64,000 bases of DNA from an uncultured Porphyromonadaceae bacterium (GTDB lineage: Bacteria; Bacteroidota; Bacteroidia; Bacteroidales; Muribaculaceae): contig CABTZK010000004.1 of the NCBI GenBank assembly GCA_902489275.1, positions 62,001 to 126,000 on the forward strand, given 5' to 3'. This document shows, piece by piece, positions 1 to 9,338 of this stretch. The position numbers and the translations under genes are program-made. How positions within the stretch are numbered: the first letter of the stretch is position 1; every line of letters starts with the position of its first letter. The notes beneath the pieces are model-generated. The model ran no database searches, was not told where the DNA came from, and saw nothing but the letters and a program-made list of their open reading frames with translations.

Positions 1-1697
1 CGAAGGCCAATCTCGACGATTTTGATGTCGATGTCCGGGCGCAAGCCCGCCAGCGAAATCATGCGGGTAGCCAGGTCATAGATTTTGACGGGCTTGCCCA
101 TGTCGAAGATATAAATCTCACCGCCACGCCCCATGCACCCGGCCTCCAGCACGAGCGAGCAGGCCTCGGGAATCGTCATGAAATAGCGGATGACCTCGCG
201 ATGCGTGACGGTGACGGGGCCGCCTTCTCGAATTTGCTTGCGAAAAAGCGGGATGACCGAGCCATTAGAGCCAAGCACGTTGCCAAACCGGGTGGTGATG
301 AACTGCGTGCCATTCCCCTGGTCTTTGAGATAGAAGAAAAGCGACTGGGTGTAAATCTCGGCAAGGCGCTTGGTGCACCCCATCACGTTGCTCGGGTTCA
401 CAGCCTTGTCGGTGGAAATCATCACAAACTTGTAGACGCCATACTTGACCGCGAGGTCGGCAATGTTGCGCGTCCCCATCACATTGGTGAGCACAGCCTC
501 CACAGGGTTGAGCTCCATCATGGGCACATGCTTGTAGGCCGCGGCATGAAAGACATATTTAGGACGGTAGGTCTTGAAGGCCTCTTCCATGCGGTCGCGG
601 TTCTGCACATCGCCGATAAAGAGAGCCACATCGGCCTCAGGAAACTTTTTTTGCATTTCAAGGGCTAAGTCGTGCATGGGCGTTTCAGCTTGGTCAACCA
701 AAACGATTTTATCGGCCTTGTAGACCGCCACATGGCGCACAATCTCGCTTCCAATGCTGCCGCATGCGCCCGTGATGAGCACACACGAGTGGCTGATGTG
801 GGAGCGCACAAGGGTGCTGTTGAGCACAATGAGGTCACGCCCCAGGAGATCCTCGATTTGCACTTCCTTGACATGGGTCGAAATGCCACCGCTCGCCTCC
901 TCGGCCGTCTCGTCGGCCTCAAATTCCCGGACATCATTGATGGAGAGCAGCTTCAGGTTGTGTTTCATGAAGAAATCGGCAAATCCGCTGCGCATGAGCC
1001 CAATATTCTCGGAATTGAAAATCAGCGCGTGAATCCCGTTTCTCACAAAGGTGTCGACCAACGTCTCAGGGTCGTAGCTGTAGACCTTGAAACCGTTAAT
1101 CTCGCTGCCCGTCTTGCTGCGCTTGCTGCTGAGCAGGCCCACGGGGCGATACTTGCCATTAATCTCGCTCTTGAGCGCGTTGGCCAAGATAAGCGAGTTA
1201 ATCGACGTGCCTAACACGATCACCCGCTTGCGGCCGGTATCGAGTTGCATGAGATGGGCATAGAGCTGCTTGGCGAGGAAACGCTCCATCACCAAGAAAG
1301 CAAACGAGACGATGCCCACAATAATAATGTGCATGATGCTCATCAACGTCTCTCCAGTGACCAGCAGCACCAGCACATTGATGGCCAGCAGGGAGGAGGT
1401 AGCCAGCATGACGACCACAAACTCGCGGTACAGATCCTCAATCACCGAGAGCCTGATAATGCGGGTATAGCTCCTGGAGAAAAACGTGACTAAGAAATAA
1501 ACCGTCAAGATAAGCAGCCAAACACCTATCGGGTCCAGAATACCGGAAGCCGTCCCGCTCAAGATGTCGCTCAAAGCAAGCATCCAGTAGCTGCACGACA
1601 CAATGAGCATGTCGACAACCAGGACGAGCCAGCGCGGAGCAGTCTTGACACGAAGTGCCCTTAACGGTTTTGAGTATAATAATTTGTTGAAAATCAT
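1..1697 (-). CDS. CapD/FlaA1-like nucleotide-sugar dehydratase/epimerase, membrane-bound, 3' end cut off by window
   Basis: Reading the minus strand from an ATG at 1697 gives an open frame that leaves the window (about 565 residues seen). The N-terminal 130 residues hold several hydrophobic segments, then a CoA-binding-like Rossmann region (GRKRVIVLGTS), then an extended short-chain dehydrogenase domain with the NAD-binding LITGACGSIGSEI near residue 309, AAAYKHVPMME, and STDKAVNPSNVMGCTKR. This is the FlaA1/WbpM/CapD family, which makes keto-deoxy sugar nucleotides for capsule, O-antigen or glycoprotein glycans at the inner membrane. The frame has a stop just upstream of the chosen ATG, so the start is well bounded. 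A TAATTTTG box lies about 85 bases upstream. The exact sugar product cannot be told from sequence. Confidence 0.93.
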   Translation of the reverse strand, partial: MIFNKLLYSKPLRALRVKTAPRWLVLVVDMLIVSCSYWMLALSDILSGTASGILDPIGVWLLILTVYFLVTFFSRSYTRIIRLSVIEDLYREFVVVMLATSSLLAINVLVLLVTGETLMSIMHIIIVGIVSFAFLVMERFLAKQLYAHLMQLDTGRKRVIVLGTSINSLILANALKSEINGKYRPVGLLSSKRSKTGSEINGFKVYSYDPETLVDTFVRNGIHALIFNSENIGLMRSGFADFFMKHNLKLLSINDVREFEADETAEEASGGISTHVKEVQIEDLLGRDLIVLNSTLVRSHISHSCVLITGACGSIGSEIVRHVAVYKADKIVLVDQAETPMHDLALEMQKKFPEADVALFIGDVQNRDRMEEAFKTYRPKYVFHAAAYKHVPMMELNPVEAVLTNVMGTRNIADLAVKYGVYKFVMISTDKAVNPSNVMGCTKRLAEIYTQSLFFYLKDQGNGTQFITTRFGNVLGSNGSVIPLFRKQIREGGPVTVTHREVIRYFMTIPEACSLVLEAGCMGRGGEIYIFDMGKPVKIYDLATRMISLAGLRPDIDIKIVEIGL

Positions 1698-1780
1698 ATC
1701 TACAAGAGAGAAAATGATATTAATGGCTGTTCATTGCCACAATCAAAACAAGCCGCAAAAACTATGCTTGCTAATGGTTG

Positions 1781-1788
1781 CAAAATTA
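1781..1788 (-). promoter_or_regulatory. Bacteroidetes -7 box (TAATTTTG) for the CapD-like gene
   Basis: Minus-strand TAATTTTG fits the TAnnTTTG consensus. It would start transcription near 1777, about 80 bases before the ATG. No good -33 TTTG at the usual distance is seen. Confidence 0.5.
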
Positions 1789-1883
1789 GTGAATAAGTTT
1801 CAAATAGGCATTATAATCTGGATAAATTTCGCCCTACAACCAGAAAAACCGCCAAGGCTGGCCCAAAATCGAATCATTTTATC

Positions 1884-1891
1884 TAAATTTG
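1884..1891 (+). promoter_or_regulatory. Bacteroidetes -7 box (TAAATTTG) for the S9 peptidase
   Basis: TAAATTTG lies about 78 bases before the ATG at 1969. It is divergent from the CapD-like promoter, roughly 100 bases away. Confidence 0.5.
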
Positions 1892-1968
1892 CAAAAATAA
1901 ACCTCACAGCGCGCATCGGCGGCGAGCAAAAAACGCAAATCCATTCAATTCTATAATTCACCCGAACA

Positions 1969-4056
1969 ATGAAAAAAATCGTAACCTGTCTCATTGCAAT
2001 CATGGCAATAGCAACAACGCAAGCACAATCGAAAAGGGCTTTCACGATTCGTGACCTATACGCCATCAAGGGCGTGAGCGGCCTCAAGTTGAGCCCCGAC
2101 GGGAAAACGCTGGCTTTCAGCGTGTCGACGCAAGACCTCAAAGCCCACACGCAATCGAGTGCCATCAACCTGATGCGCCTCGACGGCAAAGGCGCACCCA
2201 CATTCAAGCCCATGCTCGACGGCAAATCGAGCGGCGCGCAATGGAGCGCTGACGGCCAGTGGATTTACTACAACGGCAAAGCCACCAAAATCGGGCAAGA
2301 CGGCAAGGAGGAGAAAACCCCTCAAATCTTTCGCTACAACGTGGCGAGCGGCACCGCCGAGCAAGTGACCAACTACCCCTTAGGGGCTAACGACGCTGTA
2401 CTCAGCCCCGATGGCAACTTGCTGGCATTCTCTGCCGAAGTGTATCCTGACCTGACCGACCCGCAGGCCATGGTCGAGCGCATGAAGAAAAAGGAAGAGG
2501 GTCCCGTGCAAGGCCATATCGCCGACAAGCTACTCTATCGCCACTGGACCTCATACGCCGACGGCCGCTACGCCCACGTGATCGTGTACGACATGACCGC
2601 CAAGACCTATACCGATGTCACGCCCGGCAAATACGTGTCGCCCACGTTTGGCAATGACGACGGTTTCACGTTCTCGCCCGACAGCAAGGAACTCTGTTTC
2701 GTGAGCAACCACACCAGCCATCCCGAGGCCAACACCAATTGCGACCTGTGGTTGGTACCCGCCACCGGCGGCGAGCCGCGCTGCATCACCGGCGACAACC
2801 CAGCATGGGACGGCAGCCCCCAATACTCGCCCGACGGACGCTATATCGCCTATCGCTTCCAGACCGTTCCGGGTCACGAGAGCGACCGCTTTCGCTTAGC
2901 CCTCTATGACCGCGCCACAGGAGCCAAGACCGTACTGAGCGAGTGCATCGACAACTGGGTGGACTCCTACCAGTGGAGCGCCGACAGCAAGAGCATCTAC
3001 TTTACCGTTCAAGAGTTGGGTGTTCGCCCGCTCTACAAGATTGAGCTCAAGAGCAACAAAATCAGCAAGGCGATTCCCGACCGCGCCATAGGCAGCTATG
3101 CCATGGGCAAAGACGGCTATTTCTACTATACCTACTCGACCACTGGCAAGCCCACAGCCTTGTATCGCAGCAAAGACGGCAAGAAGGAAGAGCAACTCAC
3201 TTTCCTCAACCAGGCGCTTGAAGAGCAAGTCGACATTCGTCCATGCGAAACGATGTGGGTTGAAGGCGCTGGCGGCGAACAGGTGCAATGCTTCATCGTG
3301 AAGCCCCACAACTTCGACCCCAGCAAGAAATATCCCCTCGTGATCAACGTGCACGGCGGCCCTCAAATGCAGTGGATGAACAGCTTCCGTGGCGACTGGC
3401 AGGTCTATCCTGGCGCAGGCTACGTGGTGGCCTACCCCAACCCTCACGGGTCAACGGGGCGCGGGCAAGCCTTCTGCACCGAGATTTCGGGCGACTGGGG
3501 CGGCTACCCCTACGAGGACGTGATGAAAGTGACCGACGCGCTGGCCAAACTGCCTTACGTTGACGAGAACCGCATGGGCGCTATGGGCTGGAGCTATGGC
3601 GGCTACTTCATGAACTGGCTACAAGGCCACGAGCATCCCTTCAAGTGCCTGGCCTCGATGATGGGTCTCTACGACTTGCGCTCGATGTGGGGTACCACCG
3701 AAGAGCTGTGGTTCCCCAACTTCGACCTCAAGGGGCAGCCATGGAACAGCGAGCTCTACAAGAAGTTCTCGCCATCGGAATACGTGCACAACTTCAAGAC
3801 CCCGGCGCTCATTATCACGGGCGAGCGCGACTACCGCGTGAGCTACACGCAGAGCCTGCAATACTTCAACACGTTGCAGACGCTGGGCATTCCCTCCCGC
3901 CTGATTATCTTCAGCAACGACGGCCACTGGCCCGACACGATGAAGTCGATGCCCGTGTACTACAACGCCCATCTTGAGTGGTTCCACAAGTACTTGGGCG
4001 GCGATCCCGCTCCCTGGGACACCGAGCAGATGATGAACAACGAGGTGGACTACTAA
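1969..4056 (+). CDS. S9 family prolyl oligopeptidase (DPP5/acylaminoacyl-peptidase type), exported
   Basis: The 695-residue protein has an N-terminal signal peptide (about residues 1-21), a WD40-like beta-propeller region with repeated SPDG/SADG motifs (about 40-400) and a C-terminal alpha/beta hydrolase. The serine sits in GWSYGG (Ser542); Asp621 (GERDYR) and His653 (NDGHW) complete the expected triad. The length matches the family. Such enzymes remove dipeptides or acyl-amino acids from peptides in the periplasm and support peptide use (known for the family; the substrate here is inferred). It is monocistronic, with a TAAATTTG promoter upstream and a strong hairpin terminator directly downstream. 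Confidence 0.95.
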   Translation: MKKIVTCLIAIMAIATTQAQSKRAFTIRDLYAIKGVSGLKLSPDGKTLAFSVSTQDLKAHTQSSAINLMRLDGKGAPTFKPMLDGKSSGAQWSADGQWIYYNGKATKIGQDGKEEKTPQIFRYNVASGTAEQVTNYPLGANDAVLSPDGNLLAFSAEVYPDLTDPQAMVERMKKKEEGPVQGHIADKLLYRHWTSYADGRYAHVIVYDMTAKTYTDVTPGKYVSPTFGNDDGFTFSPDSKELCFVSNHTSHPEANTNCDLWLVPATGGEPRCITGDNPAWDGSPQYSPDGRYIAYRFQTVPGHESDRFRLALYDRATGAKTVLSECIDNWVDSYQWSADSKSIYFTVQELGVRPLYKIELKSNKISKAIPDRAIGSYAMGKDGYFYYTYSTTGKPTALYRSKDGKKEEQLTFLNQALEEQVDIRPCETMWVEGAGGEQVQCFIVKPHNFDPSKKYPLVINVHGGPQMQWMNSFRGDWQVYPGAGYVVAYPNPHGSTGRGQAFCTEISGDWGGYPYEDVMKVTDALAKLPYVDENRMGAMGWSYGGYFMNWLQGHEHPFKCLASMMGLYDLRSMWGTTEELWFPNFDLKGQPWNSELYKKFSPSEYVHNFKTPALIITGERDYRVSYTQSLQYFNTLQTLGIPSRLIIFSNDGHWPDTMKSMPVYYNAHLEWFHKYLGGDPAPWDTEQMMNNEVDY

Positions 4057-4077
4057 AAATTAGAAGGGGCGCGAGAA

Positions 4078-4122
4078 AAACATGCTCTGGAAGGGTTCAC
4101 TCACCCCAGGGCATGTTTTGAC
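4078..4122 (+). terminator. Rho-independent terminator after the S9 peptidase
   Basis: A 13-base left arm (4078-4090) pairs with 4106-4118, with one G-U pair, and TTTTG follows. The stem core is similar to that of the hairpin at 6277-6320. Confidence 0.7.
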
Positions 4123-4226
4123 GTATAACCACACGCGACTGGCCGTTTTTATGATGAAAAACGATTGTGGTTCACAAAAATTCAAAAAAGACATCGTATT
4201 TATGTCAAATGTATATGATTTTTTTA

Positions 4227-4234
4227 TATCTTTG
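4227..4234 (+). promoter_or_regulatory. Bacteroidetes -7 box (TATCTTTG) for the Omp28-like gene
   Basis: TATCTTTG lies about 140 bases before the ATG at 4374, which implies a leader of about 135 nt. The rest of the 4057-4373 gap holds only the preceding terminator and AT-rich sequence. Confidence 0.55.
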
Positions 4235-4373
4235 CCGATAAGATTATAATTTTTGTTGACTGCTGACCCGCAGCCCGTAGGGCAATGAACATTATAATCG
4301 ACTTAGCGTCTTTCTATACCTTATCAACAACAAACTGATTTTATCAATGCTGCGGATTAAAAATGATAACTCT

Positions 4374-6245
4374 ATGAAAAAAAGATTATTTCTTGCTTTG
4401 CTCTTGTTGGCAGGATACGTTGCCCAAGCGCAATTGGTACTGATGAATCCAGCACGCAATGCCGAGCCTGCAACAGCGAGCTCGCCTGTGTTCAGGACTG
4501 GAAGCAACACCATGTGGTGGGGTCTTGTTGCTGACAATAACAACCGAAACGGCTTAGGTACCGAAAAAGCAGAGAGCTTCGATGCCGCCCTCAAAGCAAC
4601 TGGCATGGTGGCCGGCAAGCAAGTGAAATCCATGAAGTTCTATCTGCGCGACCTGTCGGTTTTGAACGACATTAAGATTTTCTTCAGTAAAAACCTGCCC
4701 AGCAACCTGGATAATGCCGACTACGTGCAGGCGATCGACAAATCAACCCTCACAGGCGGCGATGAAGGAAACTACAAGCAGGGCCGTCCCAACGTGGTAC
4801 AATTGACGACCCCCTACACCATTCCTGCCGAGGGATGCTATGTGGGCATTCACTTCACCGTCACTAATGCAGCCAGCAGCGCTGGCAAGTACCCCATTGT
4901 GCTATATGCCGTGAAAAACCAAACCGACGGCTTATGGATACGCAGTTCGCAATCCGTAACCAGATGGACGGATGGCAACAGTTATGGCACGCTGGCCACG
5001 CAACTGGAATTAGAAGGTGAATTCACCGACAATGCCGCAACGCCCAAGGACTTTGGAAAAGTGGGTGGAAGCGTGGGCTATCCCATCAACATCCCTCTTG
5101 AAATCTCCAACATGGGCAGGCTGGCCATCAACAACATCGACTACACGATCACGACCAACGGCGTTGACGGCGAGCTCATTCACCACAAATTCGCCTCTGC
5201 CATTTCTGCCTCGGGCAAGCAAACACTCAACATCACCTTGCCCGCAGAGAGCGAGCCCAAGGAAAGCCATTTGGCCATCACCATCAACAAAGTGAACGGC
5301 CAAGACAACCAGGCCGAGGACAAAGTGGCCGAAGGTACCGTGGCTATCGTTTCCGACCTCTATCCGCGCAATGTCATCATCGAGGAGTTCACCACCGAGA
5401 GTTGCAGCAACTGCCCACGAGTGGCAGGCTTCCTGCACGAGGCCCTCAAGGACTATGACCTCTCAAAAGTGGCTGCCGTGTGCCACCACGAGGGCTATTA
5501 CAGCGACTGGCTGACCCAACCTTGCGATAAGGAACTCACCTGGCTCTACAACGAGGGTGGTGGCACTTACGCCCCCGCTATGATGTTCAACCGCCGCGCC
5601 ATCTTTGACTCTCAGTACCTCCAAGGCGAGAAAGACAACGTGACGATCCCCGGCAGCGCTGCTGAAATTAAGAGCATCGTCAACAACCAGCTGCAACAGT
5701 ATTCTAACGTGACTCTCAATGTGGATGCAGCTCCCAACGCCGACTCCACCGAGGTGACGTTCACCATCAACGGCAAGTGCAACAATGCCTTTGACAAGGC
5801 AACGGGCCTGCTCACGATCTACATGACCGAAGACAGCATCAAGGCCAGAAGGCAAGCGGGTGCCGGCAGCAATTATTATCAAATGCACGTGATTCGCTAC
5901 TACAACAGTTCTTGGGGCGACCCCATCACCTGGAAGGGCAACGAGTTCACCGCGACCTACACCATTACCTTGAAGAACGAGTGGAAACGTAACCAACTCG
6001 TCTTTGCCGCCATGGTCAACAAGCACAACACAGCCAACAAGCTTGACTGCCCCATCGAGAACTCGGCTTGCTGCAAGCTGGGCAAATACAAGGGTGGCAG
6101 TGGCATCGACAACGTGACCACGACCAGCAACGTCCACGAGGTTGCACGCTTCACCATCGACGGCCGCCGCATCCAGCAAGCTCAGTCAGGCATCAACATC
6201 ATCCAGATGTCTGACGGCAGCGTCCGCAAGGTCCTTGTGAAGTAG
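4374..6245 (+). CDS. Omp28-related exported protein with thioredoxin-like CxxC and T9SS-like C-terminal tail
   Basis: The start was set at the ATG before MKKRLFLALLLLAGYVAQAQ, a clean signal peptide; an in-frame ATG 27 bases upstream would put charged residues before it. The 623-residue product has an N-terminal beta-rich region, a middle domain, then EEFTTESCSNCPR with a CxxC pair (Cys344, Cys347), which is the Omp28/thioredoxin-like signature. The last 40 residues (VHEVARFTIDGRRI to the final VRKVLVK) resemble the short sorting tails of proteins exported by type IX secretion in Bacteroidales. The role is unknown; a surface-attached or secreted redox-like protein is the best guess. It is monocistronic, followed by an 18-bp perfect hairpin. 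Confidence 0.85.
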   Translation: MKKRLFLALLLLAGYVAQAQLVLMNPARNAEPATASSPVFRTGSNTMWWGLVADNNNRNGLGTEKAESFDAALKATGMVAGKQVKSMKFYLRDLSVLNDIKIFFSKNLPSNLDNADYVQAIDKSTLTGGDEGNYKQGRPNVVQLTTPYTIPAEGCYVGIHFTVTNAASSAGKYPIVLYAVKNQTDGLWIRSSQSVTRWTDGNSYGTLATQLELEGEFTDNAATPKDFGKVGGSVGYPINIPLEISNMGRLAINNIDYTITTNGVDGELIHHKFASAISASGKQTLNITLPAESEPKESHLAITINKVNGQDNQAEDKVAEGTVAIVSDLYPRNVIIEEFTTESCSNCPRVAGFLHEALKDYDLSKVAAVCHHEGYYSDWLTQPCDKELTWLYNEGGGTYAPAMMFNRRAIFDSQYLQGEKDNVTIPGSAAEIKSIVNNQLQQYSNVTLNVDAAPNADSTEVTFTINGKCNNAFDKATGLLTIYMTEDSIKARRQAGAGSNYYQMHVIRYYNSSWGDPITWKGNEFTATYTITLKNEWKRNQLVFAAMVNKHNTANKLDCPIENSACCKLGKYKGGSGIDNVTTTSNVHEVARFTIDGRRIQQAQSGINIIQMSDGSVRKVLVK

Positions 6246-6276
6246 TCACATTGCCACGACCTTAGAAAGACTGAAA

Positions 6277-6320
6277 CAGAATGCCCTGGAAAGGATTACT
6301 CCCCTTTCCAGGGCATTCTG
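6277..6320. terminator. Long perfect hairpin between convergent genes (bidirectional terminator)
   Basis: Bases 6277-6294 pair perfectly with 6303-6320 (18 bp, 8-base loop). The hairpin lies between the convergent Omp28-like gene and the basic exported-protein gene. It has no strong T-run, so termination is inferred from position. Confidence 0.6.
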
Positions 6321-6361
6321 GCTCAATCAGACGATGACGCGTGAGCGGCGGAAGAGGGCGC

Positions 6362-7192
6362 TTAGTAGCCAAAAGAGAGCAACGTGAAGAAGCGGTTGCC
6401 GCTGTAGTTGCGACTCAGCGTGACGTAGCCCCTGCCATCGCCACCCACCCACGTGATTTGGGGATGAGCGCCACGCACCACGCTCACGGGAAGACCGTAG
6501 GTGCGGCACAACTTACGGTAGAGACGATTGTATCGCCTACTGTCGTCACGCGCCAGGCTATAGCTGAATTGCGCATAATTCAGGCCGCTCATCGAATCAT
6601 ACAGGAGCATCGCCTCGGGCCAGCGATAGCCCAAGAGGTCGACGTTGCTCAGATAGACCATGTCGTCGGAGTAGCCATCAATGACGTAGTTGTTGCAATA
6701 CAAGTAGTTGAGCGAGTTGTCACGCAGGGTGCCGAAATAGATTCCGATGACGCCATCGACGATGGGAGCACTCGCGAGCGGACGGAATCCCACAGGGACT
6801 GAGGGACGATAGCGCCACACGCTGTGGCGCCAGGGGCGCATGGGAGGCCGCACCGGGCTGCTCCAGCCATAGCGGTAGTGGCTATACCAGTGATTGCGGT
6901 ACTTGCCCCGGGGGCGATAGCCGCTGTGCCAGCGATAGCGGTCTTCGTGTCCACGAGCGATGCCACGGCTGTAGCCAGCGTTGCCGTTGTGCCGGCCGCC
7001 GCGCTTGTAGCCATGCTTGCCGTTTTCGTGGTAGCGGCCATGGCCGCGAGGCGATGCCGACATGCCGAAATTGTGATGCTGGCGTTCTTGCGTCGCCTTG
7101 TGGCGGTGGGGCTGCGCACCCATTGGAGCAACGAGCAAGGTCGCACCCAATAGCAGAAAAGCACATGCCGAAAAAAGTCTAAAAGTTTTCAT
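6362..7192 (-). CDS. Exported basic, His/Arg/Tyr-rich protein of unknown function
   Basis: The start was placed at MKTFRLFSACAFLLLGATL (ATG at 7192) because a signal peptide begins there; the longer frame adds 28 residues that are not signal-like. The 276-residue product has a low-complexity stretch after the signal (about residues 30-130) rich in His, Gly, Arg and Tyr. It ends in a more ordered domain with DGVIGIYFGTL, YVIDGYSDDMVYLSNVDLLGYRW and a C-terminal FFTLLSFGY. I do not recognise a family. Together with the protein at 58497 it belongs to a class of exported, Arg/Gly/aromatic-rich Bacteroidales proteins without known role. Confidence 0.8.
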   Translation of the reverse strand: MKTFRLFSACAFLLLGATLLVAPMGAQPHRHKATQERQHHNFGMSASPRGHGRYHENGKHGYKRGGRHNGNAGYSRGIARGHEDRYRWHSGYRPRGKYRNHWYSHYRYGWSSPVRPPMRPWRHSVWRYRPSVPVGFRPLASAPIVDGVIGIYFGTLRDNSLNYLYCNNYVIDGYSDDMVYLSNVDLLGYRWPEAMLLYDSMSGLNYAQFSYSLARDDSRRYNRLYRKLCRTYGLPVSVVRGAHPQITWVGGDGRGYVTLSRNYSGNRFFTLLSFGY

Positions 7193-7362
7193 CGTGTCGA
7201 TATTTTTGGTGTTCATTGATGCGTTGCAACTGTCGCAAGCGCTTTGCGGAGCGGTTTGCATTTCTTTGACCCGCAAAAAGCGCCGCCGTTTAATGGTTTT
7301 CTACCCACTTAAGACCATTCCATATTTTTTATCGACCAACGGCGGCTTGTCTACGACAAATC

Positions 7363-8136
7363 CTAATCTTCAGGGAAGTGATAACGCCCCTTGGATTGCG
7401 TTTGCCGCCCATACTGGATAGCGCGCGTGGGGCAATGATGAATACAGCCGAGGCACATCGCGCAATGGTGATTCCATCGCGGTTCCCCGTCACTGCCCAT
7501 GGTGATGTTGCGCATCGGGCAACAGCGTTGGCACAAGCCACAGCGGGTGCATTTCTCTGGCTCAACCAGAAACTTCTTGTCGCTCATGGCCCAACGCACA
7601 AAGAGAGGATAGACGAGCGAGGATTTCAGCCACGCCCAGTGGCCAGCAGCCACATCGACCCGCGCTTGCCGTTGGGCGATGCTTTGTGTGACTTGGACCA
7701 TGCGCGCCTGGGCTGCGTGGAGCTTCTTGTCGCGCACGCTGTCAGGATCCACGTCGAAGCCTCTCATGTTGATATAGGAATTGGGCATTTGCACGCTGTG
7801 AGCCGCCTGGAGCGTGATTCCTCGCCGAGCCAGCACTTTCTTGAAGATGCGCACCAAGTTGCCCACATCGTCGCCACAAGTCGTGACCAAGTAGGTGAAA
7901 TGGCTTTCGTCCATGCCCTCAAGCTGGAGACGCTCAACCAGTTTGAGAACAACTGGCGGCGGGCCCCAGGAGTGGGTGGGGAAAACAAAGCCTACTCGCT
8001 CTCTTGGGGTTAGCTCATAGCCAAGCTGCCCATCAAGAAGCGCTCCAGCGATCTCGGCGCTGCGATCGCCAAGGCCATTGGCCAGTTGCCGAGCCACATA
8101 CTGGCTATTCCCTGTTCCAGAAAACCAAAAAATCAT
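7363..8136 (-). CDS. EFR1 family ferredoxin: flavodoxin-like domain plus two 4Fe-4S clusters
   Basis: The 257-residue protein starts with MIFWFSGTGNSQYVARQLA, the FMN-binding loop of a flavodoxin-like fold, and ends with a bacterial ferredoxin module. Cluster one uses C196xxC199xxC202 plus C205 or C206; cluster two uses C225xxC228xxC231xxxC235. This order defines the EFR1 family of anaerobes, likely a cytoplasmic electron carrier between flavin and iron-sulfur partners. The partner is unknown; no redox enzyme lies next to it. No signal peptide is present. Confidence 0.92.
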   Translation of the reverse strand: MIFWFSGTGNSQYVARQLANGLGDRSAEIAGALLDGQLGYELTPRERVGFVFPTHSWGPPPVVLKLVERLQLEGMDESHFTYLVTTCGDDVGNLVRIFKKVLARRGITLQAAHSVQMPNSYINMRGFDVDPDSVRDKKLHAAQARMVQVTQSIAQRQARVDVAAGHWAWLKSSLVYPLFVRWAMSDKKFLVEPEKCTRCGLCQRCCPMRNITMGSDGEPRWNHHCAMCLGCIHHCPTRAIQYGRQTQSKGRYHFPED

Positions 8137-8197
8137 GTTTTATACGGAATCAATTTTGACCGATAACGATCCTAAAAAAAGGCTCTTTGCCCCCGCA

Positions 8198-9268
8198 TTA
8201 CTGATGAATGGTGACTTGTGTGGCACCGAAGCCGTATTCCTGGAAACTGGCATCTTGCACCGCACAGGCCGGCCACTTGCGCCGCAACTCGTCGAGCAGC
8301 GCCCGGCGCAGCACTCCCTCTCCCTTGCCATGAATAAAGACAATCTTCTGGCCAGGCTTATTGCGGTTTTCTGCCATCACCTCGCGAAACTTGTCGAGCT
8401 GGCAGTTGAGCATGTCGCTATTGCTCAACCCGGTCAAGTCATCAAGCAGCTCACCGATGTGCAAGTCTTGCACGATGATATTGTCTTTTTTCTCTTTCCG
8501 CCGCACTTGACGGCTCCGAGGGCGATCGGCTTGCCGCTTCTCGCGCATGGCGCGCTCCAGCGCGGCGCTGTCGATGCGCATGGGCTTGGCAGGGAGGTCG
8601 TTTCGGGCAATGTCAAGGGCAATTACAGGGTTCTCAAAGTATTCATTGGCATGAAAGCTGTGCAACTTGTAAAACTTGGTGGTGTCGAGTTTCAGCTCCA
8701 CGAGCGCGGGGTTCTTCAGCCTGAAGCCTTTTTCCTGCTTGTAGGCGATATACTGCACAGCGATGTGCTCAATGCCGTTGAGGTCGTCGAGGCCCACTTC
8801 TTCCATGTCGACTTGCGTGTTAGGCTCAATGAGGCCTGCATAGCGCAAGTGCCAGTCGCTTTCCTCGTCGCTGCGTGCCATGTAGGCCACTTGGAGGAAA
8901 TAGTTACTGTCGTTTACCAGGATGGCATAGAAAGTGGTGGTGCTCAGATGCTTGATTTCCTTGGGTTCAAAGGCCATCACCACATTGAGCACATTGCCCT
9001 CTTGGGTCTCTATCACAGGTGCAGCCTTGGAGGCTGGCGCGCTTGGAGCTGGCACGTCGGGCTCCACGAGCTTGCTTTTCACCTGCAACGGCCGCTCATA
9101 TTGGTTAGTCTTCGTGCCAGCCTGCCCCACGACCACCAGGTCGCGCGCCTGCACAGGTCGCTCGAAGCCGTCCTGATCCTCCACGTAGGCCACGCTGCCC
9201 TCGACCCGGGTGACCTTGCCGCCTCCCACATCGTTTAGAAATCTCACAATGTCGTTTACTTTTATCAT
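8198..9268 (-). CDS. DUF2027 and Smr domain protein
   Basis: The 356-residue protein has an N-terminal beta-rich domain beginning MIKVNDIVRFLNDVGGGKV (DUF2027 type), a Pro/Ala-rich linker near residues 70-85, a central beta domain, an Arg/Lys-rich helix (about 240-265), and a C-terminal Smr domain with DLHIGELLDD and IHGKGEGVLR. Smr domains are nucleases or nucleic-acid binders, as in MutS2. In Bacteroidetes this combination is common and usually called a DNA mismatch repair-type protein, though the role is untested. It is the last gene of a minus-strand run that starts near 12.8 kb, 70 bases after its upstream neighbour. Confidence 0.9.
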   Translation of the reverse strand: MIKVNDIVRFLNDVGGGKVTRVEGSVAYVEDQDGFERPVQARDLVVVGQAGTKTNQYERPLQVKSKLVEPDVPAPSAPASKAAPVIETQEGNVLNVVMAFEPKEIKHLSTTTFYAILVNDSNYFLQVAYMARSDEESDWHLRYAGLIEPNTQVDMEEVGLDDLNGIEHIAVQYIAYKQEKGFRLKNPALVELKLDTTKFYKLHSFHANEYFENPVIALDIARNDLPAKPMRIDSAALERAMREKRQADRPRSRQVRRKEKKDNIIVQDLHIGELLDDLTGLSNSDMLNCQLDKFREVMAENRNKPGQKIVFIHGKGEGVLRRALLDELRRKWPACAVQDASFQEYGFGATQVTIHQ

Positions 9269-9338
9269 TTTTTAGATTTTATGAGTTGCAGATGCTGTTC
9301 CTAAGCATCAAAGTATAAGATTCAGGCATCCCCAGGCG

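Noticed and set aside
8078..9238. Plus-strand frame of 386 codons opposite the Smr-domain gene
   Set aside because: The minus strand has DUF2027 and Smr motifs throughout; the plus frame is a shadow and would overlap the EFR1 ferredoxin as well.
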